A stretch of 64,000 nucleotides of DNA from CADCTM01 sp049671305 (GTDB lineage Bacteria > Cyanobacteriota > Cyanobacteriia > Cyanobacteriales > Coleofasciculaceae): the NCBI GenBank assembly GCA_049671305.1, contig JBATUR010000054.1, forward strand, positions 62,001 to 126,000. The letters run 5' to 3'. A program made the translations under genes and the position numbers. Under the pieces are notes generated by a model, which made no database searches, was not told the DNA's origin, and saw only the letters and a list, made by a program, of their open reading frames with translations. Positions 33,508-42,734 of the stretch are shown in pieces. Within the stretch, counting starts at the first letter, position 1. Each line of letters begins with the position of its first letter.

Positions 33508-33644
33508 GAAAGTCAATAATTGTAACTCGATAGTTGGGCATAATTAAATATTAATTTAATAACGATAAAATGTATAATTTTAAGAATACAAAGCACCAGA
33601 AAAATTGATTTTTTAATTTCATACCATATCCTCGATAAACACCT

Positions 33645-34826
33645 GTGTCTACTCAGATTACGCCCAATTCTACCTCCAATCATAGTGCAACGGCATTTAG
33701 CGAAGCACCAATTTTACCTGCACAAATTGCCTCAAAACAGCCAACAAGGCGTCAGTTTTTACAGGTGGCTGCTTCAACTATTAGTGGAATAGCACTTTCT
33801 GGATGCGGTTGGATTTTAGGCTCAAATCGTCCCCAAGCTACTAGTAAAAATGCTGAGAATGAGCTGTATATCTATACTCAATATGGTTATACCGATGCAG
33901 ATTTGTTGAACCGTTTTACTAAAGAAACAGGTATTAAAGTAGTAGCGGATGTTTTTGATGCCAATGAGGCGATGCTTGCTCGACTTCAAGCAGGTGGTGG
34001 TGCTGCTTATAGTATCATCTATCCCTCGGAATATATGGTGCAAAAAATGGTTGAGTTGGAAATGTTAACTGCTTTTGATTTCTCAAAAGTAACTGGTATG
34101 GAACGTTTATTTCCTCGCTTCCTCAATCCTGAATATGACCCCAATAATCAACATAGTTTGCCTGTAAGTTGGGGAACAACTGGCTTAATTTATAATAGCA
34201 AAAAATTAAAAGAAGTACCCCAAGATTGGAGTTATCTTTGGGAACATCAGCAGCAAATTTCCAAACGGATGTCTTTGCTTAATGATATTCGGGAAGTCAT
34301 GGGAGCAACTTTAAGAATGTTGGGTTACTCGTACAATTCAACTGAACCTGAGCAAATTAAGGAAGCATATCAAAAATTAAGGGAATTAAAACCAAATATT
34401 GCTTCATTCACAACAGATACTTGGCGAGATCAGGTATTAAGTGGAGACTTATTAATAGCGATGTGCTATTCTTCCGATGCTAATGAAGTGATTAAAGAAA
34501 ACGCAGACTTGCAATATATATTGCCAAAAAGTGGCTCTTCTTTGTGGATAGATACGATCGCAATTCCCAAAACAGCACCCAACCCAGAAGCCGCTTATGC
34601 TTGGATTAACTTTATGTTACAGCCAGATGTAGCAGGGCAAATATGCGATCGCTTAAGCTTTGCCACAGCCAATAAAGCTGCCTACAATCAACTATCTCCC
34701 GAATTGCAAAATAATCAAAGCTTATTTCCACCAGAATCATTATTAGAACTTTGTGAAGGTTTAGCTCCTGTGGGCAATTTTAGTGCTGTTTATGACCGTT
34801 ATTGGACACAACTAACAAGTGCTTAA
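33645..34826 (+). CDS. potD: Polyamine ABC transporter substrate-binding protein, copy 2
   Basis: This 393-residue paralogue of the preceding gene has long identical stretches, e.g. 'SFTTDTWRDQVLSGD' and 'KTAPNPEAAYAWINFML'. The GTG start at 33645 gives an N-terminal extension (MSTQITPNS...) before the Tat signal 'TRRQFLQVAAST' and 'LSGCGW'. Binding-pocket segments are nearly the same as in copy 1 ('VFDANEAMLARLQAGGGAAY', 'WGTTGLIYNS'). A tandem duplication followed by divergence is the simplest explanation. The two may bind different polyamines. The first residues resemble those of the next gene, potB. Confidence 0.9.
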   Translation: MSTQITPNSTSNHSATAFSEAPILPAQIASKQPTRRQFLQVAASTISGIALSGCGWILGSNRPQATSKNAENELYIYTQYGYTDADLLNRFTKETGIKVVADVFDANEAMLARLQAGGGAAYSIIYPSEYMVQKMVELEMLTAFDFSKVTGMERLFPRFLNPEYDPNNQHSLPVSWGTTGLIYNSKKLKEVPQDWSYLWEHQQQISKRMSLLNDIREVMGATLRMLGYSYNSTEPEQIKEAYQKLRELKPNIASFTTDTWRDQVLSGDLLIAMCYSSDANEVIKENADLQYILPKSGSSLWIDTIAIPKTAPNPEAAYAWINFMLQPDVAGQICDRLSFATANKAAYNQLSPELQNNQSLFPPESLLELCEGLAPVGNFSAVYDRYWTQLTSA

Positions 34827-34889
34827 TAATTTGTTAATTTGGTTCCGATTTTTGAACCTATAATTATTTCTTTACTCCCAAAATTAACC

Positions 34890-35825
34890 GTGTCTACTAA
34901 CATCACTCCTCCATCTTTACCAAACCCTAGCACAACTGATGGCGTTGCCGAATCATTAACAATGAAAGAAAAAAAGCGATCGCCTGTGACTTGGTTGGAA
35001 CCCTTAATCTTATTAAGTCCGGCTGGAATTTGGTTAGTCTTATTATTAGTACTACCAACTTTGGTGATTTTTGAGCTGAGTTTAGTGCCAAATATCAAAC
35101 CAGGAGATATAGTCTGGCCCTCAGGGCTTGATAATTATCTACGGGTATTTACGCCAATTAATATTCAGGTAATTTTGCGATCGCTTTTCTTTGCCGTCGG
35201 TACTACAGCACTCTGCTTATTGCTAGGTTTTCCTGTAGCTTATTGGATTGCTCAAATGGCACCAAAACGTTGGCAAAATATTCTACTTTTAGGCTTTATT
35301 TTACCTTTATGGACATCCTCATTATTACGTTCCTATGCTTGGATTACCATCCTACGACCCACAGGAGTTCTTAATACAATACTAACAGCTATTGGACTGC
35401 CAGCGCTAGAATTATTAAATAGAAGTCCCGCCGTTTTAATTGGCATGGCTTATAGTTATTTGCCCTATATGGTTCTGATTTTATATGCTTCTTTAGAAAA
35501 ATTAGATAAGCGTTTATTAGAAGCCTCAGCCGATTTAGGAGCGACACCTATACAAACTTTTTGGAAAGTAACAGTGCCTCAATCAATGCAAGGAATTGCT
35601 GCAGGTTCCTTGTTGGTATTTATTAGCGGATTAGGCGATTTTGTCGATCCAGAATTGTTAGGAGGAGCATCGAGTATGACGGGTGCAAGATTAATTTATA
35701 ACCAATTTTTAGGTGCTACTCAAAATTGGGGATTTGGTTCAGCATTAAGTATGGTGTTGATTTTTGCTGTGAGTGCTGCGATCGCACTTTTAATTAAATA
35801 TGGCGATAGCGAAGCATCCCGTTAA
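34890..35825 (+). CDS. potB: Polyamine ABC transporter permease (PotB-like)
   Basis: This 311-residue inner-membrane permease has about six spans (first at 'LLSPAGIWLVLLLVLPTLVIF'). The EAA loop 'EKLDKRLLEASADLGATPIQ' contacts PotA. GTG 34890 was selected because it yields an N-terminus (MSTNITPPS) like that of the preceding binding protein (MSTQITPNS). The frame is also open to TTG 34839, and ATG 34962 is an alternative. The last codons lie in a GGCGATAGCGAAGC repeat, so the C-terminus 'GDSEASR' comes from an inserted element and replaces the usual ending. Confidence 0.85.
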   Translation: MSTNITPPSLPNPSTTDGVAESLTMKEKKRSPVTWLEPLILLSPAGIWLVLLLVLPTLVIFELSLVPNIKPGDIVWPSGLDNYLRVFTPINIQVILRSLFFAVGTTALCLLLGFPVAYWIAQMAPKRWQNILLLGFILPLWTSSLLRSYAWITILRPTGVLNTILTAIGLPALELLNRSPAVLIGMAYSYLPYMVLILYASLEKLDKRLLEASADLGATPIQTFWKVTVPQSMQGIAAGSLLVFISGLGDFVDPELLGGASSMTGARLIYNQFLGATQNWGFGSALSMVLIFAVSAAIALLIKYGDSEASR

Positions 35826-35839
35826 AATTATTGGGATGC
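35802..35839 (+). repeat. Interspersed repeat covering the potB stop codon
   Basis: GGCGATAGCGAAGC (35802-35815) is the same unit as at 29405. GCATCCC (35814-35820) pairs with GGGATGC (35833-35839), and the potB stop TAA (35823-35825) lies in the loop. The element could act as a terminator-like hairpin between potB and potC. Confidence 0.7.
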
Positions 35840-36001
35840 GGCACGACTTGAATAATATAACATTTAGTATTAAAGCTGAGGCAATAATCAGCGATTAATT
35901 GGCTGGTGTTATCGTTATTATCCTAAAAATAAAGCAGCTCTAATTAAGCTAGGATCAAAGATTCAGTAAATTGAAAGCAAAGTAAGTAATAAATCGCCGC
36001 A

Positions 36002-36880
36002 ATGGCTAACTATTCAAGGCAACATAACGTCATGATAGACACATCACATCAGCAAGAGGACATCCCTGTAGATATCTTGGCAGCTAAAGCCAAACCTAGT
36101 TTCTCCTGGCAGGGAATTTTTAGTGTGCTGATGTTCTTTTATATGTACCTACCCATTTTGGTACTAACATTTTATAGCTTTAATAATTCTTCTTATAGTG
36201 CAGGTTGGCAGGGATTTACTCTTAAATGGTATACGCGATTATTTCGCGACGCTCGTATTTTGGGAGCATTACAAAATAGTCTGATTGTGGCTTTAATATC
36301 AGTAGGAATTGCTGCAGTATTGGGAACTTTGATGGCGGTAGGTTTAGCCAGATATCAGTTTACAGGAAAATCATTATATCGAGGTGTTGCTTATTTACCC
36401 GTGATTGTTCCAGATATTGCGATCGCAGTTGCTACCCTAGTTTTTCTCGCCGTGATTGGCACTCCCCTGAGCCTGTGGACGATTGTTGCGGCTCATGTGG
36501 TATTCTGTCTGGCTTATGTAGCTATCACCGTTTCCTCGCGCATTTCGGCACTAGATCCCCATTTGGAAGAAGCCGCACTTGATTTAGGTGCAACGCCTTT
36601 TCAAGCATTTATTAAAGTCTTATTGCCAGAATTAATGCCAGCAATTGTTGCCGGTTGTTTATTATCTTTTGTCCTTAGTATGGATGACTTTTTGATTGCT
36701 AGTTTTACCGCCGGTACAGGTTCAACAACTTTACCAATGGAAATTTTCAGCCGTATTCGTACAGGTGTTAAACCAGATATTAATGCTTTAAGTGTACTCT
36801 TAATTTTATTATCAGGAGTCGTGGCTTTTATGGCGGAGTGGCTCATTCGTTATCAAGGGGAACAAAAACGAATTAAGTAG
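36002..36880 (+). CDS. potC: Polyamine ABC transporter permease (PotC-like)
   Basis: This 292-residue second permease of the system has six spans starting with 'GIFSVLMFFYMYLPILVLTFYSF'. The typical PotC segment 'NNSSYSAGWQGFTLKWYTRLF' follows, and the EAA loop is 'PHLEEAALDLGATPFQAFIKV'-like near residue 190. The strand 'SMDDFLIASFTAGTGSTTLP' is a PotC hallmark. Start ATG 36002 gives a 40-residue cytoplasmic tail; ATG 36032, preceded by AAGG, is possible. Together with potA, potD and potB it forms a complete importer, though 176 bases separate it from potB. Confidence 0.9.
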   Translation: MANYSRQHNVMIDTSHQQEDIPVDILAAKAKPSFSWQGIFSVLMFFYMYLPILVLTFYSFNNSSYSAGWQGFTLKWYTRLFRDARILGALQNSLIVALISVGIAAVLGTLMAVGLARYQFTGKSLYRGVAYLPVIVPDIAIAVATLVFLAVIGTPLSLWTIVAAHVVFCLAYVAITVSSRISALDPHLEEAALDLGATPFQAFIKVLLPELMPAIVAGCLLSFVLSMDDFLIASFTAGTGSTTLPMEIFSRIRTGVKPDINALSVLLILLSGVVAFMAEWLIRYQGEQKRIK

Positions 36881-36960
36881 ACTTTTGTCGGGGATAGCGT
36901 AGTGTTTCCTACTCAACATTATTATGTTAAAAGCAAATTTAGATAGATAGGAGCAACCTT

Positions 36961-37293
36961 TTGAAACAGTTACTAATAACGCTAATCACACTGGGTGTGT
37001 TGACTATTACCTTCAATACTCCGGCTTTTGCCGCCGATACTATTAATGGAGCAAAAATCTTTAGCGTTGAATGTGCAGGTTGTCATGTTAATGGCGGCAA
37101 TATTATTCGCCGTGGCAAAAACTTGAAACTAAAAGCATTAAAAAGAAATCATCTAGATTCTTTGCAAGAAATTGCTTCACTAGTCAGCAATGGTAAAAAT
37201 ATTATGTCGGCATACAAAGATAAATTAAGCGAACAACAAATACAAGATGTTTCGGCTTATGTGTTAGAGCAAGCGGCAAAAGATTGGCGTTAG
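36961..37293 (+). CDS. petJ: Cytochrome c6-like protein
   Basis: This 110-residue lumenal haem protein carries electrons from cytochrome b6f to photosystem I or the terminal oxidase. The signal peptide ends 'TPAFA' with cleavage before ADT, giving a mature protein of about 86 residues. The haem site is CAGCH (C38, C41, H42) and the likely Met ligand is in 'KNIMSAYKDKL'. 'GGNIIRRGKNLKLKALKRN' resembles c6 but is more basic than plastocyanin-replacing c6, so a c6-like (c6B/c6C) form is possible. The start is TTG 36961, preceded by AGGAGC. It is last in the pot-side row of genes, probably separate. Confidence 0.87.
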   Translation: MKQLLITLITLGVLTITFNTPAFAADTINGAKIFSVECAGCHVNGGNIIRRGKNLKLKALKRNHLDSLQEIASLVSNGKNIMSAYKDKLSEQQIQDVSAYVLEQAAKDWR

Positions 37294-37305
37294 ACAGCAA
37301 ATATA

Positions 37306-37420
37306 GTAGAGACGTTCCGCTGGAACATCTCTCCGCCAGAACGTCTCTCGGCTGGAACATCTCTCCGCCAGAACATCTCTCCGCCGGAACTCCGCCGGAA
37401 CTCCGCCAGAACATCTCTAC
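37306..37420. repeat. Expanded GTAGAGACG-type repeat array
   Basis: The 115-base array begins GTAGAGACGTTC and ends GAACATCTCTAC, i.e. imperfect inverted ends. In between, 16-17-base units of the form TGGAACATCTCTCCGCC and AGAACATCTCTCCGCC alternate, along with two 11-base GGAACTCCGCC units. It lies between petJ and the convergent DUF3747 gene. The ends share the core of the palindromes at 15114-15148 and 50187-50215. Confidence 0.9.
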
Positions 37421-37430
37421 AAAATTATGC

Positions 37431-38291
37431 TTATTTTGTTGGCACAACAAATACCGGAATTTGACGCTCTGAAATAGGAGGAGATGATAAGGTGGGAGTG
37501 CTAGATTTGGGAATTGTTGGCACAACAAAGCTTGGTAATGAATTCGTAGCACCCGGCGGCGTTAAGCTTTGAGGACTTGTTGGAGTGTTAATTTTTGGTG
37601 CCATTGAACCTGTTTGTGGCTTCGTAAAAATCAATTCTCGTTGAGGATTTGTAGGTAAAGATTGAGAACTTCCGGGAGTTGGTGACGGCGTTGGCGTTTC
37701 GGGAGTTGGTGAAGGCGTTGGCGTTTCGGGAGTCACCGGAGGAGTCGCGCTATCACTAGTTATGTAAATATGACCCAACGGCTTGCCTTGATAAGTCCTT
37801 CTAGTCAAGCGCCAACCAGGATTGAGAGTAATTTTATCAAAACCATCACTACTAACACTGGTGCTGCCGACTTCAATATCTGGAACTTGCCGACTAACAC
37901 GATTGCTACCAACTAATACTAATTTGCCATCACGCGGCACAATTCTCAACAAGTAATCTAAGCCCAGATCCTGACCACCCATGCGGATCGAATAGCCATT
38001 ACTATCAGTACTACGAGAACAAATGCCCGTGAAGTCAAATTTGAGCAGCAGTGGGTCAACAGTGCCTGGAGTTTCGCCCTCAGCCCAGCAAGGACGCTTA
38101 CTGGAAAGTTGTTCCAAAATCAGCAATTGATGCTGGTTGTTGCCGTTCACAGGTGTCGATAAAACCACAAAATTGTTGGTATCAACCTCTTGAGTATCAA
38201 AATCAGCAGCCTTTGCGGGAGAGAAAGAACCGAGAGAAATTAAAGAAGCAGCAGCAATTAAGGCGACTTTGAGCGGTTGGTAGGTTTTCAT
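37431..38291 (-). CDS. DUF3747 domain-containing exported protein
   Basis: This is a 286-residue secreted protein. ATG 38291 gives a clean signal peptide ('VALIAAASLISLGSFSPAKA', cleaved before ADF); a longer frame upstream adds unrelated residues. The DUF3747 domain (about 35-180) includes 'NNFVVLSTPVNGNNQHQLLI', 'LLKFDFTGICSRSTDSNGYS' and 'RMGGQDLGLDYLLRIVP', with conserved Cys. The C-terminal tail is Pro/Thr-rich with two PTPSPTPE-type repeats, a likely wall-spanning or flexible region. The family is cyanobacterial, of unknown function. No anchor is visible. Confidence 0.85.
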   Translation of the reverse strand: MKTYQPLKVALIAAASLISLGSFSPAKAADFDTQEVDTNNFVVLSTPVNGNNQHQLLILEQLSSKRPCWAEGETPGTVDPLLLKFDFTGICSRSTDSNGYSIRMGGQDLGLDYLLRIVPRDGKLVLVGSNRVSRQVPDIEVGSTSVSSDGFDKITLNPGWRLTRRTYQGKPLGHIYITSDSATPPVTPETPTPSPTPETPTPSPTPGSSQSLPTNPQRELIFTKPQTGSMAPKINTPTSPQSLTPPGATNSLPSFVVPTIPKSSTPTLSSPPISERQIPVFVVPTK

Positions 38292-38447
38292 ATTTAAGGT
38301 AATCATGCTAGTCGATAGTAGTTTAAGTAGACGCTGGTTTTGAGAAATTAGCTCCCAAGTAAAAAAATTGAGCACAGATAATTGCTTATATTCTCATAGC
38401 TCATGCCTCTTAAGAATACAATCAGCTTTTGTGGCAACACCTAAAAT

Positions 38448-41400
38448 TTAAGGGCGATCGCTTATTGTTGAATTAACCGAAAAGGTGAGAACCGTCTCAT
38501 CAATGCCTCTGAGCGTCAGAGGCTGCTCATTTTTAGTAATGGCATCATCTTCTAAATATTCTGCCACCGCCGCTGAAATCAAAATCGAATTAGGTTTGGC
38601 GGCTTCTTGCAGACGCGAGGCAATATTAACCGCAGGACCGATCGCTGTATAATCTGACCGTTCATCACTGCCAAACATTCCCACCACAGCAGCTCCCTGG
38701 TGAATCCCACAACGGAACTGTACTAAAGGATTATTATCTCCACCAACTATTCCCAATGCCTTCCAACGCTCATTTAGCAACTCTAGTGCACGATACATTT
38801 CTCGTGCCGTAGCAATGGCGCGTCGGACTTGCTCGTTGGGAGTTAGCTCTTCGGGAGCGCCAAATAAGACTAAGATGGCATCTCCCATAAACTTATCAAC
38901 CGTGCCGCCATGATCAAACACGATACGAGTCATGGTTTCCAAATACTCATTTAATAACTCAGCAATCCGACGCGATCGCAAAGTATTAGATAAACGAGTA
39001 AAGCCGACAATATCACTAAACAAAATCGTAATCAAACGCGGTTCTGGACTCAACTTCAACGAAAGTTCTCCCGTTGCCGCCCTCTCTACCATTGAAGGGG
39101 GCAAAAACCGCTTCAACACCGACTCGGTTAAAAACCGCTTCGACTCAATTAACTGATGATTTAAATCAATCAATTGTCGTTCACTCGCCTTAAGCGACAA
39201 TAAATTACGGACTCCTGCCAACAATTCCTCATCACTAAACGGCTTAGAAAGATAGCCATCTGCCCCCTCTTGGGCTCCCTCTAGTCGCGTTGTTTCATCC
39301 GCTTTGGCTGTGACTAAAATAATTGGAGTACCTTTTAATTCCTCTAAGTTGCGAATGCGGCGAATCAGATCAATGCCCGATACCATAGGCATCATCAAAT
39401 CAGTCACAATCAAGTCAGGACAATGCTCAAGAGCTACCTCGAAGCCTTCTTGTCCATTTTTTGCCATGATTACTTGATAACCCACCTGCCGCAAAATCCG
39501 CGAGATATAGCTGCGGACATCCGAGTTATCATCTACGACTTCAACGGTTAAAGTGCTATTAAGAGCAATCGTCGCCGCGTCAATGTCCCCATTGCTAACC
39601 CCGGTATCAACCTGATCAAGTATCTCAATTGCCACATCTTCTTCCGGCGAGGCAATTATATCAAGTCCTGATTCTAGTTCTCGATCAGCCCATTCCACTG
39701 AGGCACGACTAGGCTGAATTTCAGTTGAGACTTGCATAACTTGTTCGCTTGGCAAGTGGGCGTAGCCAGTTTTTAGCAAAACGCTAAAAGTTGTGCCTTC
39801 TGAGTACACCGATTCTACAGAAATTTCACCACCATGCAGTTCTACTAATTCTTTTGCCAGGGCAAGTCCTAAACCAGTACCTTCATGACTGCGGTTTACT
39901 GAGCCTTCTGCCTGCCGAAAGCGCTCGAATAGATAGGGGATTTGTTCTTGACGAATGCCGATACCTGTATCAGTAACAAGCATTCTGAGATGGTCGCCTA
40001 CAGGTTCTACAATGATTGTAATTGAACCACCAGGATTGGTAAACTTCATCGCATTGGATAGAAGATTATAAAGCACCTTATCAAATTTTTCATCTAAATA
40101 AACCGCTGCGCCAGCAGTCAACTGAGTGGAAATAGTGATGTTTTTGCGATCGCAATAAGGACGGAAGTTTTCAATAATTTGGTTAATAAATTCGACAAAG
40201 TTATAGGGGTGGAAACTGGCTTGCATTCTTCCAGCATCTAGGCGTTGCAGATCAAGCAGTTGGTTAACCAATCGTAATAGTCTACGAGAATTACGCAGAG
40301 CGATCACACTTTGGTCATAAGGCAGCGGTTTTTTTGCCCCAACAACTGACTCTAATGGACCAATCATTAAAGTTAAGGGAGTGCGGAATTCATGAGAAAT
40401 ATTTTGAAAAAATTCGGTTCTTTGTCGATCAAGTTCCAGCAATCGTTCTGCTTGCTGCCTGGTTTTTTGATACAATCGCGACTGCTGAACTGCGATCGCA
40501 GCTTGGGAAGCTACGGCTTGAGCTAAGTCAATTTCTGAGGTGAGCCAATGACGCGGTTTACTAGTTTGCCGTAGGGTAATACTACCAATTAGCTGACCAT
40601 CGGAAAGTAAAGGCACAACAATCAGCGCACTAGAGAGTTCCCGCAAAGGTAAGTCAAAGCCATTTAGTTGAGAATTTACCACCAAATCATCAATTACCAC
40701 CGGCTGTTGTGTAGTTAATAGCTGCTGCAAAACTGGGTTACCTGAAATTGGCACAATTGATTGAGGTAACTGTTTTGGCGGCAACACGGCATGGCGACGA
40801 TCATCAATTACCGTTTCTGTTCCCATAGCTTGACCAGATCTGCCATCATATAAGCCCACACACTGGACAAACTCATCTTCCGCCTTCCACAGCGACAAGA
40901 CACAACCATCAACTTTTAAAGCCTGTCCTAATTGTTGAGTAATGGCAGTAAAAATCTCTTCCGGGTTGAGTGTTGAGCGTATCGCCGTAGTGATCGTGTT
41001 AATTAAAGCTTGCTGGGTTGCCAATGCCTGCACTTGCTCATAAGCCCGCGCCTGAGACAGCGCCAGGGCGGCTTGATCAGCCACCATCACCACCAGTTGG
41101 ATTTCGTCATTTCCCCAGATATACGGCTCTCCACAGCGATGCAGCGCCATCACAGCCATCAATTCTTGCTGACTAATCAAGGGAACAATTAGGCTAGAGC
41201 GAATATTCAGTTGTTGGTAAGCTCTGAGTCTTGCAGTTTCTTGAGATTGCGCCTGTTGTGGAGCGGCAGCAATTTGATCAAAGCGATCGGATGTCAAGAC
41301 ATCATTAATTACTTCAACTTCGCGGGTTTCCCAAAGCGTCTGCTCTAAAGCTGGAGGATAAAAGGCTGGTTGGCTGCTTGTTGGTTGATTTTCCCCAGTT

Positions 41401-42038
41401 GATTCTTGATTTTTTTGGTATACAAATGATTCGGCAAGCAAGCGATCGTCTTGGAAGGGACGCAAAATGCAAATATCAGCCTCCAAAAGATGACCAACTG
41501 TTGCCACAATTTTGCGTAGGATTTGCTGTAAGGGAGAACCCCCACTGAGTCCATATTGGGCATTGCGAATCGTATTGGTAACAGTATTGAGTAGTGATTC
41601 TCGACGCAGAGCACGGCTCAATTCCTCAGTACGGACTTTGAGGACATTATGAGTCTCCATTGCCTGACTAACTACGGCTTTAAGTTCGTCAGCATTCCAG
41701 GGTTTGGTTACAAACTTAAAGACTTTACCTGCGTTAATTGCGTCTACTAGGTCTTCGACATCGGTGTAACCCGTTAAGATAATCCGGATAATATCAGGAT
41801 ATTTGTTGGCAGTGAGACTAAGGAATTCTGTGCCGCTCATCAGAGGCATTCGTTGATCAGAGATGATTACAGCAACATCTTGTTCATTTGCCAAAATTTC
41901 TAGAGCCTCCGGACCATTTTCTGCTCTCAATACCCTGTAATCACGGTGGAAGGTACGATAAAGCAAGTCGAGGTTATCCGGTTCATCATCGACAACCAGA
42001 AGCTTGGGTCTAATCGGTATTATTTCTTGTGGGCTCAT
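38448..42038 (-). CDS. Hybrid two-component sensor: REC-GAF-GAF-HisKA-HATPase-REC-adenylate cyclase
   Basis: This 1196-residue cytoplasmic signalling protein joins phosphorelay to cAMP production. In order: receiver (about 10-125, phospho-Asp61 in 'IISDQRMP'), two GAF domains (about 165-510), HisKA with 'NISHEFRTPL' (His549), HATPase with 'LLSNAMKFTNPGG' and 'GTGLGLALAKELV', second receiver with 'DLIVTDLMMPMVSG', and a class III nucleotide cyclase with 'ILFSDIVGFTRLS' and 'FMGDAILVLFG' plus 'YTAIGPAVNIASRLQ'. ATG 42038 follows a good AGGAG; GTG 42059 would put that site inside the gene. No membrane spans. Phosphotransfer from HisKA to the receivers presumably tunes cyclase output; the ligands of the GAF domains are unknown. 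Confidence 0.94.
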   Translation of the reverse strand: MSPQEIIPIRPKLLVVDDEPDNLDLLYRTFHRDYRVLRAENGPEALEILANEQDVAVIISDQRMPLMSGTEFLSLTANKYPDIIRIILTGYTDVEDLVDAINAGKVFKFVTKPWNADELKAVVSQAMETHNVLKVRTEELSRALRRESLLNTVTNTIRNAQYGLSGGSPLQQILRKIVATVGHLLEADICILRPFQDDRLLAESFVYQKNQESTGENQPTSSQPAFYPPALEQTLWETREVEVINDVLTSDRFDQIAAAPQQAQSQETARLRAYQQLNIRSSLIVPLISQQELMAVMALHRCGEPYIWGNDEIQLVVMVADQAALALSQARAYEQVQALATQQALINTITTAIRSTLNPEEIFTAITQQLGQALKVDGCVLSLWKAEDEFVQCVGLYDGRSGQAMGTETVIDDRRHAVLPPKQLPQSIVPISGNPVLQQLLTTQQPVVIDDLVVNSQLNGFDLPLRELSSALIVVPLLSDGQLIGSITLRQTSKPRHWLTSEIDLAQAVASQAAIAVQQSRLYQKTRQQAERLLELDRQRTEFFQNISHEFRTPLTLMIGPLESVVGAKKPLPYDQSVIALRNSRRLLRLVNQLLDLQRLDAGRMQASFHPYNFVEFINQIIENFRPYCDRKNITISTQLTAGAAVYLDEKFDKVLYNLLSNAMKFTNPGGSITIIVEPVGDHLRMLVTDTGIGIRQEQIPYLFERFRQAEGSVNRSHEGTGLGLALAKELVELHGGEISVESVYSEGTTFSVLLKTGYAHLPSEQVMQVSTEIQPSRASVEWADRELESGLDIIASPEEDVAIEILDQVDTGVSNGDIDAATIALNSTLTVEVVDDNSDVRSYISRILRQVGYQVIMAKNGQEGFEVALEHCPDLIVTDLMMPMVSGIDLIRRIRNLEELKGTPIILVTAKADETTRLEGAQEGADGYLSKPFSDEELLAGVRNLLSLKASERQLIDLNHQLIESKRFLTESVLKRFLPPSMVERAATGELSLKLSPEPRLITILFSDIVGFTRLSNTLRSRRIAELLNEYLETMTRIVFDHGGTVDKFMGDAILVLFGAPEELTPNEQVRRAIATAREMYRALELLNERWKALGIVGGDNNPLVQFRCGIHQGAAVVGMFGSDERSDYTAIGPAVNIASRLQEAAKPNSILISAAVAEYLEDDAITKNEQPLTLRGIDETVLTFSVNSTISDRP

Positions 42039-42381
42039 GCACCGCTCTCCTGTTGCCACTTTTCGTCGAATAAACCCCTGATGTGCTGATTCACAGAATT
42101 TTCCCGTGTTAGATTACTTTGGGAACGAGAAATCAGGACTAATGTTATCAGTCTTAACAGGTCATGTTGGTAAGTTCGAGCAGACAACTCGTTGCAAGAC
42201 ATTTTCAATCTGTGGCTATGGTTCAGTGGTACACCCCAATCGATTTTAATTTTTGTTTTTCAGTAGGGTTATATTCTTTAACAAAAGTGATGTAAATACT
42301 ACTTGGCTTTTTTGCTCAAGCCTCCAAGAGAAGGCGATAATCCTCTAGTGAAAAGAGAAAACGCTTCTACTCTTGCGATAG

Positions 42382-42618
42382 CTAAGAGCGCCTAAAACTC
42401 TGCAGTTGAGCCAAATTGCCTTTAAAAAAAAGACCTGCTCTTTTTTCAAGCGACGGATCACAAGCCGTGCTTGACTTACATACCACACTGCAAAAATCGA
42501 CTTGCAGCTCTTTGATCTCGTCTAACGTTGCCCCCTGAAAAATAGCTTGTAACCTTTTGGTGTTCCCTCGGATGCTCACTGCGCTCACAGTTTTAAGTGC
42601 ATAAGCTGTTTTTGACAC
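42382..42618 (-). CDS. Doubtful 78-residue ORF
   Basis: This minus-strand frame opens at GTG 42618 and encodes a protein with four cysteines ('QVDFCSVVCKSSTACDPSLE'). Composition is acceptable, but there is no clear ribosome site and no known domain, and it lies in a gap between two real genes. It may be spurious or a remnant. It is listed only because nothing else explains the region. Confidence 0.2.
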   Translation of the reverse strand: MSKTAYALKTVSAVSIRGNTKRLQAIFQGATLDEIKELQVDFCSVVCKSSTACDPSLEKRAGLFFKGNLAQLQSFRRS

Positions 42619-42734
42619 TATTCCTGAATTCAGGCTGTTAGAAACATTCTTTGCTACTCCTGATTCATCCGGATCTTGAACATTATTGATTACGTTGGGA
42701 TACGGATGAAAGGCTGCGCGTTGATTTCCGTTGG

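Noticed and set aside
37306..37420. CRISPR array
   Set aside because: Units are directly adjacent with no unique spacers, and lengths vary between 11 and 17 bases.
37284..37472. ORF over the GTAGAGACG array
   Set aside because: Its codons come from the tandem repeat itself; such reads appear as artefacts in repeat arrays.
42180..42240. tRNA-like GGTTCAGTGGT stretch
   Set aside because: No acceptor stem or anticodon arm can be paired around it.
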